This document shows positions 53,525 through 62,221 of a stretch of DNA of 64,000 nucleotides, in pieces. This stretch comes from Parvibaculum sp002684405 (GTDB taxonomy: Bacteria; Pseudomonadota; Alphaproteobacteria; Parvibaculales; Parvibaculaceae). How positions within the stretch are numbered: the first letter of the stretch is position 1; each line of letters opens with the position of its first letter. The translations under genes and the position numbers were made by a program. The stretch is from positions 842,391 to 906,390 of the forward strand of contig OZ223206.1 of NCBI GenBank assembly GCA_965140395.1, read 5' to 3'. Below the pieces are notes generated by a model. The model made no database searches. It was given only the letters and a program-made list of their open reading frames with translations, and was not told the DNA's origin.

Positions 53525-54484
53525 TCAGTCGAAGGCTTCTTCCCAGCTGCCTTGCGTGGAGGCCTTGGAATACTCCGTCGCGCGGTTTTCGAAGAAGTTG
53601 GCGTGCTCGATGCCGTTGAGCATCTCGTCCATCCAGGGCAGCGGGTTCTTTTCGGTGCGGTAGATGGGCTGGAGGTGGAGCTGGGTCAGGCGGCGGTCCG
53701 CGATGTAGCGGATATACTGCTTCACCTGCCCGGCATCGAGGCCTTCCACGCCGCCCATCTCGAAGGCGAGGTCGATGAAGGCGTCCTCATGGTCGATGAT
53801 GGTTTCGCAGGCCTTGTAGATGTCGCGCTGCAGCTGGTCGGTCCAGATTTCCGGGTTTTCTTCCACGAAGGTACGGAAGAGCTTCATGGCGGAGAGCGTG
53901 TGCAGCGTCTCGTCGCGCGCCGACCATGTCACGATCTGGCCCATGCCCTTCATCTTGTTGAAGCGCGGGAAGTTCATCAGGATCGCGAAGGAGGCGAAAA
54001 GCTGTACGCCTTCGGTAAAGGCGCCGAAGACCGCCAGCGTCTTGGCGATGTCTTCCTTGGTCTCCACGCCCCATTCCTGCATGTAGTCGAACTTGTTCTT
54101 CATCTGCTCGTATTTCAGGAATGCCTCGTATTCGGCTTCCGGCATGCCGATCGTATCGAGCAGATGGCTGTAGGCGGAGATGTGGATCGTCTCGATGTTG
54201 GAGAAGGCGGCCAGCATCATCTGCACTTCCGTGGGTTTGAAGACCCGCGAATAGTGCTTCATGTAGCAATTGTTCACCTCCACATCCGCCTGCACGAAGA
54301 AGCGGAAGATCTGGGTGAGGAGGTTGCGCTCGGACTCGGTGAGGTTCTTCGACCAGTCCTTCACGTCGTCGGCCAGCGGCACTTCCTCCGGCAGCCAGTG
54401 AATGCGCTGCTGGGTGAGCCAGGCATCATAGGCCCAAGGGTAACGGAAGGGCTTGTAGACGTGACGTTCTTCGAGAAGGGACAT
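53525..54484 (-). CDS. nrdB: Class I ribonucleotide reductase beta subunit
   Basis: A 319-residue diiron radical subunit. Metal and radical residues appear in the helix SNIETIHISAYSHLL: Glu, His three later and the radical Tyr seven later, as in class Ia. Further ligands lie in SARDETLHT and CETIIDHEDAFI. It makes the tyrosyl radical used by NrdA. A strong terminator lies downstream. Two unknown genes separate it from nrdA. Confidence 0.95.
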   Translation of the reverse strand: MSLLEERHVYKPFRYPWAYDAWLTQQRIHWLPEEVPLADDVKDWSKNLTESERNLLTQIFRFFVQADVEVNNCYMKHYSRVFKPTEVQMMLAAFSNIETIHISAYSHLLDTIGMPEAEYEAFLKYEQMKNKFDYMQEWGVETKEDIAKTLAVFGAFTEGVQLFASFAILMNFPRFNKMKGMGQIVTWSARDETLHTLSAMKLFRTFVEENPEIWTDQLQRDIYKACETIIDHEDAFIDLAFEMGGVEGLDAGQVKQYIRYIADRRLTQLHLQPIYRTEKNPLPWMDEMLNGIEHANFFENRATEYSKASTQGSWEEAFD

Positions 54485-54524
54485 GGGCTTTTACCTTAAG
54501 GTCGAGCGGCTTGGGGGCGGGCTG

Positions 54525-55241
54525 TCAATGAAGCGAGAACCCCACATCGGGGCGTTCGCTATCGCATATTAGGAAAATTCTTTTAAATCCGGTCTTTCGT
54601 CCGCGAACGCGAAGTTCGGGCAGAATTCGAGTCCACCGTTCTATGGGCAAATTGTTTAGCGGCGCTTCAATCAATAAACTGTCGGCACTTTCTCCACCGC
54701 GACTACGCCATCTATCTCGAATCTCCGCCTTGGCTTCCAGACACCGAGTGACGCCTTGGAGCATTGAACTCAGCGCATCATCAGTCGAATAAGCCGTACG
54801 TTTGTTTGATATTTCGCGCCTTATTTCACGCTTGAAAGTTTTTCTCGGCAAAATCTCGCTCGTGTGGCCGTATCCGCGACCAACCCCGGTTTCATTCAAC
54901 TCTTCATTGAGAAAATGTGCCGTTTTCCTGAGCGCCGCTGTAACTTCAACTCGCTCGAATGGACCGCCAGGTGACGCCACCTCAAAGTCCCATCCGCGAT
55001 TGTCTAGAGAAAACCGGATGCTTTCGTTTGACCATTGTAGCTGCTTTGCCAACCGAACCGCAGGCGACACTTCGTCCTTCAAAACCTTCTTCCGCCCATG
55101 GCCGAGGCTATATTCCCTTGCCCCTCCAGAGGCTCGAATCGATGCCAGCACGTCCTCGAATATTCCAACGAGGATACTTGCCCTTAAACCTTCACCGAGG
55201 CGTCCGTAGAATTCATCAAGAGGATTTGCGTCTCTAGCCAT
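54525..55241 (-). CDS. Unknown 238-residue protein between nrdA and nrdB
   Basis: A hydrophilic protein without membrane segments or a recognised domain. The N-terminal part has EFYGRLGEGLRASILVGIFEDV; the central GWDFEVASPGGPFERVEVTAAL resembles a beta-rich fold; the ending is basic. Base composition is lower in GC than in nrdA and nrdB, suggesting later insertion. A palindrome (55310-55328) lies just upstream. No function can be given. Confidence 0.6.
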   Translation of the reverse strand: MARDANPLDEFYGRLGEGLRASILVGIFEDVLASIRASGGAREYSLGHGRKKVLKDEVSPAVRLAKQLQWSNESIRFSLDNRGWDFEVASPGGPFERVEVTAALRKTAHFLNEELNETGVGRGYGHTSEILPRKTFKREIRREISNKRTAYSTDDALSSMLQGVTRCLEAKAEIRDRWRSRGGESADSLLIEAPLNNLPIERWTRILPELRVRGRKTGFKRIFLICDSERPDVGFSLH

Positions 55242-55309
55242 AGCCTTAATCGTTGTCTGATGGACCGCACAACTCTGCGCGCGATATAGATTTCAAGAAA
55301 GACATGGGT

Positions 55310-55328
55310 GGCCCGGACAAGCCGGGCC
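55310..55328. repeat. Extragenic palindrome, GGCCCGGACAAGCC type
   Basis: GGCCCGG and CCGGGCC arms around ACAAG. The same 19 bases occur at 61248-61266, flanked by similar GATG and ATGA words. It is a second dispersed repeat family. Confidence 0.75.
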
Positions 55329-55338
55329 ATGAAGATTA

Positions 55339-55542
55339 TTATTTCCGTCGGTTATACGGCGACTGATTGGTCGGGCTTAGCGAGATACCCTCGCTTGAAG
55401 CTTTGGAATAAACGGCACTTTCCGTCCGTCCCAACTTCAGACCAATGACTCGCGTTGGAGTATTCCCAGCAGCAAGTTCTTTCAGGGCTGCGACGTCAGA
55501 AGAACTCCACTGCTTACCATTATTTCTCGTAGATTTGGACAT
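55339..55542 (-). CDS. Small basic protein with predicted helix-turn-helix-like region
   Basis: A 67-residue protein: KSTRNNGKQWSSSDVAALKE, then LAAGNTPTRVIGLKLGRTESAVYSKA and NQSPYNRR at the end. The middle (alternate start-skip pattern TRVIGLKLGRTESAVYS) reads like a small DNA-binding helix-turn-helix. Similar short proteins are common in Alphaproteobacteria. It lies ten bases after nrdA and may be co-transcribed. Confidence 0.7.
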   Translation of the reverse strand: MSKSTRNNGKQWSSSDVAALKELAAGNTPTRVIGLKLGRTESAVYSKASSEGISLSPTNQSPYNRRK

Positions 55543-55551
55543 GATGTCCCC

Positions 55552-57570
55552 CTACTGACAGGCGAGGCATTCCTCGTAGTCGTTCTGCTCGGCCGGGTTG
55601 GGGCGGCGCGCTTCGGCGGCGACGTCTTCCAGCGATTTCACTTCCATCTTGGCGACCGGGGCCAGCGTGCTGGCGGCCGGACGTTCGGCGCGTTCGGCGC
55701 GCTGGATGGAGAGCGAGCGGCAGTAATAGAGGCTCTTCACGCCCTTCTTCCAGGCCTGCAGGTGAAGCTGGTGCAGCTCTCGCTTGTGCACGTCGGCGGC
55801 CAGGAAGATGTTGACGGACTGCGCCTGGTCGATCTTCGAGGCACGGTCGCCGGCATGCTCGATTACCCAGCGCTGGTCGAGTTCGAAGGCGGTCTTGAAG
55901 ACGTCCTTTTCCTCATCGCTCAGGAAGTCGAGTTCCACGACCGAGCCGCCATTCGTCACGATGGTGGACCAGGTTTCGTCGTCGTTGCGGCCCTTGGATT
56001 CCAGCAGCTTCGTCAGGTGACGGTTGCGGACATTGAAGGAGCCCGACAGCGTCTTGTGCGTGAAGCTGTTCGCCGCGATGGGCTCGATGCCCGGCGAGGT
56101 GCCGCCGCAGATGATGGAGATGGACGCGGTCGGCGCGATGGCCGTCTTGTTGGAGAAGCGTTCCATCATGCCGTAATCGGCCGCATCCGGGCAGGGACCG
56201 CGCTCTTCCGCCAGCTTGCGGGAGGCGGCGTTCACGCCCTGATTGATGTGGTCGAACATCTTGTTGTTCCACACCTTCGCCATCACGCCCTCGAAGGGGA
56301 TCATGTTGGCCTGAAGGAAGGAGTGGAAGCCCATCACGCCGAGGCCGACGGAGCGTTCGCGCGCGGCGGCGTATTTGGCCTTGGCCATTTCGTCGGGTGC
56401 GCGGTCGATGAAGTCCTGCAGCACATTGTCGAGGAAGCGCATGACGTCCTCGATGAACTGCTCATTGTCCTGCCACTCGAAATAGGTTTCGAGGTTGAGC
56501 GAGGACAGGCAGCACACGGCGGTGCGGTCATTGCCGAGGTGGTCGCGGCCCGTGGGCAGCGTGATCTCGGCGCAGAGATTGGAGGTCTTGACCTCGAGGC
56601 CCGCGAGCTTGTGATGCTCGGGGCGGGCATTGTTCACCGTGTCCTTGTAGATGACATAGGGCTCGCCGGTTTCGATGCGTGCCATCAGCAGGCGGATCCA
56701 GAGCGAGCGGGCGGAGATGGTCTTCTGGACCGTGCCGTCCTTGGGGCTCAGCAGCGACCATTCGCCGTCGGCCTCGACCGCGCGCATGAAGGCGTCCGAC
56801 ACGAGCACGCCATGGTGCAGGTTCAGCGCCTTGCGGTTCGGGTCGCCGCCGGTGGGACGGCGGATCTCGATGAATTCCTCGATCTCGGGATGGTCGACCG
56901 GCAGATAGACCGCCGCCGAGCCACGCCGGAGCGAGCCCTGGCTGATCGCCAGCGTCAGCGAATCCATCACGCGGATGAAGGGAATGATTCCGCTCGTCTT
57001 GCCGACGCCGCCGACCGTCTCGCCGATGGAGCGCAGATTGCCCCAATAGGAGCCGATGCCGCCGCCCTTGGCCGCGAGCCAGACATTCTCGTTCCAGAGG
57101 CCGACAATGCCGTTGAGATTGTCGGTCGCCTCATTGAGGAAGCAGGAGATGGGCAGGCCGCGCTGCGTGCCGCCATTGGACAGGACGGGCGTCGCGGGCA
57201 TGAACCAGAGGCGCGAAATATAGTCGTAGAGGCGCTGCGCATGAGCGGCATCGTCGCCGTAATAGGAGGCGACGCGGGCAAAGAGATCCTGGAAGCTCTC
57301 GCCCGGCATCAGATAGCGGTCCTTCAGCGTCGCCTTGCCGAAATCGGTCAGCAGCGCATCGCGGCTGTAATCGACCTTCACGCGGTGCTTGGGCCCCACC
57401 TGCACCGCCTGGTCGTCGTCGCCGAAAGGCATTTCCGGCTCGGCCACAACGCCCATGTCGCCGCGCGGACGCACCCGGCTGCGCTCGACAGCGCCCTCGC
57501 CCGTGACGATGGCGGAAAGACGGGCCTCAATCTCACTCATATCGATTGCCTTACTCGTGTCGTTCAGCAT
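55552..57570 (-). CDS. nrdA: Class I ribonucleotide reductase alpha subunit
   Basis: Start at 57570 (MLNDTSKAIDM) with GGGG upstream; an ATG at 57615 adds 15 residues. The 672-residue protein has the catalytic barrel: SNGGTQRGLPISCFL (first active Cys), SNLCAEITLP (radical Cys and Glu), TAPTAS-like APTASISIICGGTSPGIEP and the C-terminal CLACQ redox pair. It reduces ribonucleotides with NrdB. No ATP-cone is evident at the N-terminus. Confidence 0.96.
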   Translation of the reverse strand: MLNDTSKAIDMSEIEARLSAIVTGEGAVERSRVRPRGDMGVVAEPEMPFGDDDQAVQVGPKHRVKVDYSRDALLTDFGKATLKDRYLMPGESFQDLFARVASYYGDDAAHAQRLYDYISRLWFMPATPVLSNGGTQRGLPISCFLNEATDNLNGIVGLWNENVWLAAKGGGIGSYWGNLRSIGETVGGVGKTSGIIPFIRVMDSLTLAISQGSLRRGSAAVYLPVDHPEIEEFIEIRRPTGGDPNRKALNLHHGVLVSDAFMRAVEADGEWSLLSPKDGTVQKTISARSLWIRLLMARIETGEPYVIYKDTVNNARPEHHKLAGLEVKTSNLCAEITLPTGRDHLGNDRTAVCCLSSLNLETYFEWQDNEQFIEDVMRFLDNVLQDFIDRAPDEMAKAKYAAARERSVGLGVMGFHSFLQANMIPFEGVMAKVWNNKMFDHINQGVNAASRKLAEERGPCPDAADYGMMERFSNKTAIAPTASISIICGGTSPGIEPIAANSFTHKTLSGSFNVRNRHLTKLLESKGRNDDETWSTIVTNGGSVVELDFLSDEEKDVFKTAFELDQRWVIEHAGDRASKIDQAQSVNIFLAADVHKRELHQLHLQAWKKGVKSLYYCRSLSIQRAERAERPAASTLAPVAKMEVKSLEDVAAEARRPNPAEQNDYEECLACQ

Positions 57571-57991
57571 GTCATCCCCCAATTCGACCTGCCCACCGCC
57601 GCGTGATGCAGGCAAAGAGTGACCGATCCGGCGCCCGCATGACGGTCGCCATTCCTCTGCCCGGAGCGGGCAGATAACGCTGTGAATTCGGTGTTTACGC
57701 CGCCGCCTGCGAACCCCCTTGGCGATCCCCTATTTGGCGTCGGCGCGTCCAGATATAGTAGCTGCTTCGCTCCAAGATGCAATCGCTTGTGGAGGGGTCG
57801 AGTCGAATTTTTAGTTAACCGATTCCCCAAATCGCATGACGAGGGCGATAAAATTTTGTGACAGCAAAGGTTTAGCCCTCCGCAGCGGCATGCAGATTTT
57901 TTCGGGCGCCCCGAGATTGACGGCGGGCATCGGCGCGCGCCTAACTGTTCGCTATATATAGTGTCCCGCCCCGCCCCCGGAGAGTATCGAA
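57571..57991. promoter_or_regulatory. nrdA/pip intergenic region with NrdR-like box
   Basis: Shared upstream region of the divergent nrdA and pip genes. At 57949-57964 the sequence TCGCTATATATAGTGT matches the NrdR consensus in 14 of 16 positions. It lies 28 bases before pip and 379 before nrdA. A second box at the usual spacing was not found, so the assignment is tentative. Alternatively the TATATA is a pip -10 box. Confidence 0.4.
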
Positions 57992-58960
57992 ATGCCCGAC
58001 ATGACCGCCGACCGCCGCTCGCTCTACCCCGAAATCGAGCCCTACAACACAGGCATGCTGGAGGTTTCCGACCTTCACACGATCTATTTCGAGGAATGCG
58101 GGAACCCGCAAGGCAAGCCGGTCGTGATCGTGCATGGGGGGCCGGGCGGCGGCTCCAACCCGACCATGCGCCGCACCCATAACCCTGACGCCTATCGCAT
58201 CATCCTGTTCGACCAGCGCGGCTGCGGGAAATCGACCCCGCATGCGGAACTGCGCGAGAACACGACCTGGGACCTCGTCGCCGATATGGAGCGGCTGCGC
58301 GCGCATCTGGGCATCGACAAATGGCAGCTCTGCGGCGGCTCATGGGGCTCCACCCTGTCGCTGGCTTACGCGGAAACCCACCCGGACCGCGTGACCGAGA
58401 TCATCCTGCGCGGCATCTTCACGCTGCGCGAGCGGGAGCTCGACTGGTTCTACCAGCAGGGCACGGACGCGCTCTTCCCCGACGCATGGGAGGGGTTCAT
58501 CGCGCCGATCCCCGAAGCGGAGCGCGGCAATCTGATGGCCGCCTATTACAAGCGGCTGACCGGGGAGAATGAGGCCGAGAAGATCGCCTGCGCCAAGGCC
58601 TGGAGCATCTGGGAGGGGACGACGCTCTCCCTCATGTCCGACCCGGAACGGGTGAAGCGCTTCGCGGACGGGCATTTCGCCCTCGCCTTTGCGCGGATCG
58701 AGTGCCATTTCTTCATGAATCAGGGCTTCTTCAAGCCGCAGGACCAGCTGATGCGCGATGCGGGCAAGCTCAACGGCATTCCGGGTGTCATCGCGCAAGG
58801 GCGCTACGATGTAGTGACGCCGATGTTCACCGCCTGGGAACTCTCCAAGGCGTGGGAGACGGGCGAGCTTCACATCGTGCCCGACGCGGGCCATACGGCG
58901 ACCGAGCCCGGCATCGTGGATGTGATGGTGCGGGCCGCCGACCGCTTCGCGAAGGCGTGA
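57992..58960 (+). CDS. pip: Proline iminopeptidase
   Basis: A 322-residue alpha/beta hydrolase (S33 family) releasing N-terminal proline. The oxyanion motif VIVHGGPGGG, DQRGCGKSTPHA, nucleophile elbow GGSWGSTLSLAY (Ser near 116), catalytic Asp in QGRYDVVTP and His in PDAGHTA are all present. Length is normal. It reads in the same direction as the amidotransferase that follows after seven bases. Confidence 0.95.
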   Translation: MPDMTADRRSLYPEIEPYNTGMLEVSDLHTIYFEECGNPQGKPVVIVHGGPGGGSNPTMRRTHNPDAYRIILFDQRGCGKSTPHAELRENTTWDLVADMERLRAHLGIDKWQLCGGSWGSTLSLAYAETHPDRVTEIILRGIFTLRERELDWFYQQGTDALFPDAWEGFIAPIPEAERGNLMAAYYKRLTGENEAEKIACAKAWSIWEGTTLSLMSDPERVKRFADGHFALAFARIECHFFMNQGFFKPQDQLMRDAGKLNGIPGVIAQGRYDVVTPMFTAWELSKAWETGELHIVPDAGHTATEPGIVDVMVRAADRFAKA

Positions 58961-58967
58961 CGCAGCG

Positions 58968-59732
58968 ATGCATATTCTCTATCTCGTGAATGCTGCGGAT
59001 TGCGGGCCGGGGGTGCTTCTCGAGGAAGCGCATGAGGCGGGCGCGGATGCAACGCTCATCCTCACCACCGAGCAGCGCGACATGACGAGCGGCGAGACGC
59101 GCGACGTGCCGTCCGAGGCGGACGACTTCGATGCGATGGTGGTGCTGGGCGGGCCGATGGGGGTCTATGAAGAGGCGGATTATCCCTTCATCGACAAGAC
59201 GCGGGCGCTCATCCATCGCTTCCATGAGGCCGAGAAGCCGGTGATGGGCGTGTGCCTCGGCGCGCAGATCGTCGCCAGCGCGTTCGGCTCGCCCGTCTAC
59301 AAGATGAAAGAGAAGCTCGCGGTGCGGGAGGAATGGGGGTTCCTGCCGCAGTCATGGCTGCCGGAAGCGGCGCGCGATCCGCTGCTTTCCGATGCCGAGC
59401 CCGAGCTTCGCCTGATGCAGTGGCATGGCGACACTTTTGATCTTCCCGGCGATATGCCCGGCGACCTGCCGGGAGGCGTGGTGCCGCTGTCGACGCGGGA
59501 GGGATGCCCGAGCCAGTCCTTCCGGATCGGCGCGCTGACCTATGCGTTCCAGTTCCATCTGGAGGTGACGCGGGAGATCCTCGACGAATGGTCGGCGTTC
59601 CGCGCCAGAGCGCTCGACCGGCCCAAGGCGGAGATCGACGCGCTGATCGAACCGCAGATCGAAGCGTCTCTCGATGCGCAGGAGGTTTTCGCGCGGCGCG
59701 TGATGCGGCGCTGGATGGGGCTTGCGGGGTAA
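58968..59732 (+). CDS. Class I glutamine amidotransferase-like protein
   Basis: A 254-residue GATase1 protein of the GMP-synthase-like group. Catalytic Cys is in GVCLGAQIVASAFG (near residue 97), with LGGPMGVYEE upstream and His/Glu in YAFQFHLEVTREIL. No synthetase domain is fused, so its acceptor is unknown. It is in one operon with pip. Confidence 0.9.
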   Translation: MHILYLVNAADCGPGVLLEEAHEAGADATLILTTEQRDMTSGETRDVPSEADDFDAMVVLGGPMGVYEEADYPFIDKTRALIHRFHEAEKPVMGVCLGAQIVASAFGSPVYKMKEKLAVREEWGFLPQSWLPEAARDPLLSDAEPELRLMQWHGDTFDLPGDMPGDLPGGVVPLSTREGCPSQSFRIGALTYAFQFHLEVTREILDEWSAFRARALDRPKAEIDALIEPQIEASLDAQEVFARRVMRRWMGLAG

Positions 59733-59802
59733 AACTCCCCCTCCCTGTCAGCCCTGGGGCCGGGAGGGAGCAAGAAGCCGCACGCTCGGAGTTCGCGGCC
59801 CC

Positions 59803-59970
59803 TGGATCCCGGCACAAGGCCGGGATGACAGCATGCCTTGTGGATGATGCAGCCGGACAAACAAGTGTCGCCCCGGCACTTGTTGCCGGGGCCCACTCGC
59901 AATAGCCGCTTGCCGCAACCGCCAATGGGTCCCAGCCCTCCTTGCGTTTGAAGGTGGCCGGGATGACAAT
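59803..59970. repeat. Cluster of three GGGTCCCGGC-type palindromes
   Basis: Palindromes at about 59803-59830, 59866-59896 and 59924-59970 share the CCCGGC...GCCGGG hairpin and GATGACA or TGGGTCCC flanks seen around the GIY-YIG gene. They fill the gap between the amidotransferase and the FUSC gene. Confidence 0.7.
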
Positions 59971-60021
59971 TTGAGTATGGTCGGGAGATGAAGTGGACGA
60001 GCGCCAAGAAAGCATGATGCC

Positions 60022-61128
60022 ATGAGGCTCAAGGCGATAAAGACACGGCTTCGCAACGCCCTGCCCCTGCTCTACCGGTTCAACCCGACGGGGCTTCGCT
60101 TTGCGTTGCGCGTGGTGATTGCCGCGCTTGCCGCCTATGGGCTTGCCCACGTGCTGAACCTTCCCTTCGGCTATTGGGCGGTCATCACCGCCGTCATCGT
60201 CATGCAGGGCAATATCGGCGGCTCGCTGAAGGCAGCGCGGGAACGCTTCATCGGGACCGCGCTTGGCGCCGTGCTCGGCTTTCTCGTTACGCTCATTCCC
60301 CTGGGACCGGACTACCAATGGGTGAAGCTCGCGCTTGCCCTCGGCGCATCGGCCTATGTGGTGAGCCTCGATGCACGGTTTCGCGTGGCGCCCATCACCG
60401 CCATCATCACGCTCATCGTGCCGCAGACCGGCGTCTCCGCCCTCGCGGCGGCGATAGACCGGGTGATCGAAATCCTGCTCGGCGGCGCCATCGGCGTGAT
60501 CGTGGCGCTGACCGTGCTGCCGGAGCGCGCGAACCGAACGCTGGTCAAACGCATCGCGACGGTGCTGCGGCAACTTTCGCAGATGCTCGCCATCGACATG
60601 AAAGGGCTGCACGAGCCGCGCGACGATGCGGCGCTGAGCGACCTCATCGAGACGAGCCGGGACCAGATCAAGGCATCGGCGACGCTGGCGGAGGAAAGCT
60701 CCGGCGAGCAGGCGGCGCGGCTGACCCGCGGCCCCTCAGCCGATGCGCTGGTGCGCACGACGCGGCGCGTGCGGGTGAACCTCATCATGATCGCGCGGGC
60801 GACGCGCGAGCCCTGGCCGCCCGAGGCCGATGCGCAGCTCGGCAAGATGTTCGACAGTCTGGGCCAGACCATCGCCGGTCATCTGAGCGCGCAGGCCGAT
60901 GCGCTGGAAGCGGGCCGCGGCGTCGAGCATGAGGATGGCTGGGAAGCGGCCTTCGAGACCTTCGAGGATCACATGGCCGCCTTCCGCGCGAACAAGGCGA
61001 ACGATGCGCTGCCCACCGACCTCATGTCGCGCATCTTTTCGCTCGCCTTCGCCGTGCGGCAGGTGAAGGCCGATCTCGCCGATCTTGACGACCGCATAAG
61101 CGAATTCGGCGGGAGGCCGCGCGGGTAA
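60022..61128 (+). CDS. FUSC-family membrane protein
   Basis: A 368-residue protein with four to six N-terminal membrane helices (YWAVITAVIVMQGNIGGSLK, IGTALGAVLGFLVTLIP, IEILLGGAIGVIVALTVLP) followed by a cytoplasmic alpha-helical domain. The family includes aromatic acid exporters and fusaric acid resistance proteins. Only one FUSC half is present, shorter than AaeB-type pumps. The substrate is unknown. Confidence 0.9.
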   Translation: MRLKAIKTRLRNALPLLYRFNPTGLRFALRVVIAALAAYGLAHVLNLPFGYWAVITAVIVMQGNIGGSLKAARERFIGTALGAVLGFLVTLIPLGPDYQWVKLALALGASAYVVSLDARFRVAPITAIITLIVPQTGVSALAAAIDRVIEILLGGAIGVIVALTVLPERANRTLVKRIATVLRQLSQMLAIDMKGLHEPRDDAALSDLIETSRDQIKASATLAEESSGEQAARLTRGPSADALVRTTRRVRVNLIMIARATREPWPPEADAQLGKMFDSLGQTIAGHLSAQADALEAGRGVEHEDGWEAAFETFEDHMAAFRANKANDALPTDLMSRIFSLAFAVRQVKADLADLDDRISEFGGRPRG

Positions 61129-61181
61129 GCGATGTGGGCGGCGGGCGGAAAGTAGAGGCCCGCGAAACCCCAGAAACCGTC

Positions 61182-61203
61182 ACGGCCCGATTTATTCGGG
61201 CCG
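61182..61203. terminator. Possible terminator after the FUSC gene
   Basis: ACGGCCCGA and TCGGGCCGT arms around TTTAT, a nine-pair stem without a T-run. It lies 54 bases after the FUSC stop. Confidence 0.4.
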
Positions 61204-61247
61204 TCCACGCCTTGGCGGCACATTACTCAAAGAAGAAAGACGTGGAT

Positions 61248-61266
61248 GGCCCGGACAAGCCGGGCC
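61248..61266. repeat. Extragenic palindrome, GGCCCGGACAAGCC type (second copy)
   Basis: Identical 19-base core to 55310-55328. An 18-base direct repeat beginning AGAAGTTGACGCGGCC follows at about 61291 and 61336, the latter being the end of the SDR gene. Confidence 0.7.
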
Positions 61267-61334
61267 ATGACGCCATTTTGAATGAAGGCTCAGAAGTTGA
61301 CGCGGCCGGGCTCTTTCTTGCGATCTTGGCCGCG

Positions 61335-62106
61335 TCAGAAGTTGACGCGGCCGGTCATGGCGCCGTCGACCACCATGTTGATGCCGGTGGTGAAGGAGGA
61401 CATGGGGCTCGACAGGAAGACCGCCGCGTTGGCGATGTCCTGCGGGGTCGCCATGCGGCCCGTCGGGTTGCGGGACATGGCGTCCTTGAAGGTGTCGGGC
61501 ATGTGCTGCTCGATCATGTCCCAGACGCCCCCCTTGAAATAGACCGTGCCGGGCGAAACCGTGTTCACGCGCACATGCTTTGCGGCGTTGGCCTTGGCGA
61601 GGCCCTTGGCCAGATGGATTTGCGAGGCCTTCATCGCACCATAGGCGTTGCCGCCGCTGGTTTCGGCTGCGGAAATCGAAGAGATGAAGACAGCGGAGGC
61701 ATCGCCGTTCTTCTCCGCGGCCTTTTCAAGGAAGGGCGCCGCCGCCTCGAAGGCGTTCACCGCGCCCATGACGTCGATCTCGAAGCATTTGCGCCAGCTT
61801 TCCTCATCCATGCCGTTGGCGAGCGCGGAGGCGTTGGCGACGAGAATGTCGAGGCCGCCCATCTCATTTGCGGCCTTTTCGATCCAGGCCCTGAGGCCCG
61901 CGCCGTCGGCGATGTCGGCGACGCCGCCATAGGCGTTCACGCCCTTGGCCTTGAGCGCGGCGACGGCTTCGTCCACCTGATCCTGATTGCGGGCGCAGAG
62001 TGCGATGTCGGCCGCCTTCCGCCGCCAACGTTTCGGCAATGGCGCGCCCGATGCCGCGCGTGCCGCCGGTGACGATGGCCTTCTTGCCCTTGAGTTGCAG
62101 ATCCAT
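61335..62106 (-). pseudogene. Short-chain dehydrogenase/reductase, frameshifted
   Basis: The N-terminal frame (from 62106, GGGAGG upstream) has the NAD(P) motif VTGGTRGIGRAIAETLAAEG. About 30 residues in, an extra G near 62010-62016 shifts the frame; the second frame then continues ADIALCARNQDQVDEAVAAL, LDILVANASALA, SSISAAETSGGNAYGAMKAS (Ser, Tyr and Lys of the active site) and the normal C-terminus. Everything after the shift is intact, so this is a recent mutation or a sequencing error. Confidence 0.85.
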
Positions 62107-62221
62107 TTTAGCCTCCCTCGATGATTGTTTTCTTGGCGGCACCTTAGACCGAGAGGGACGGGAAACGAAATGGCGGGGTGGGCCTTACGGCCCTCCTCGG
62201 GATGGGGCGCGGCGCAGGAAG

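Noticed and set aside
55762..57606. 614-residue plus-strand frame
   Set aside because: Antisense to nrdA in GC-rich DNA; its composition and lack of motifs show a shadow frame.
59209..60612. 467-residue minus-strand frame
   Set aside because: Covers the amidotransferase and FUSC genes on the other strand and the repeats between them; low-complexity product.
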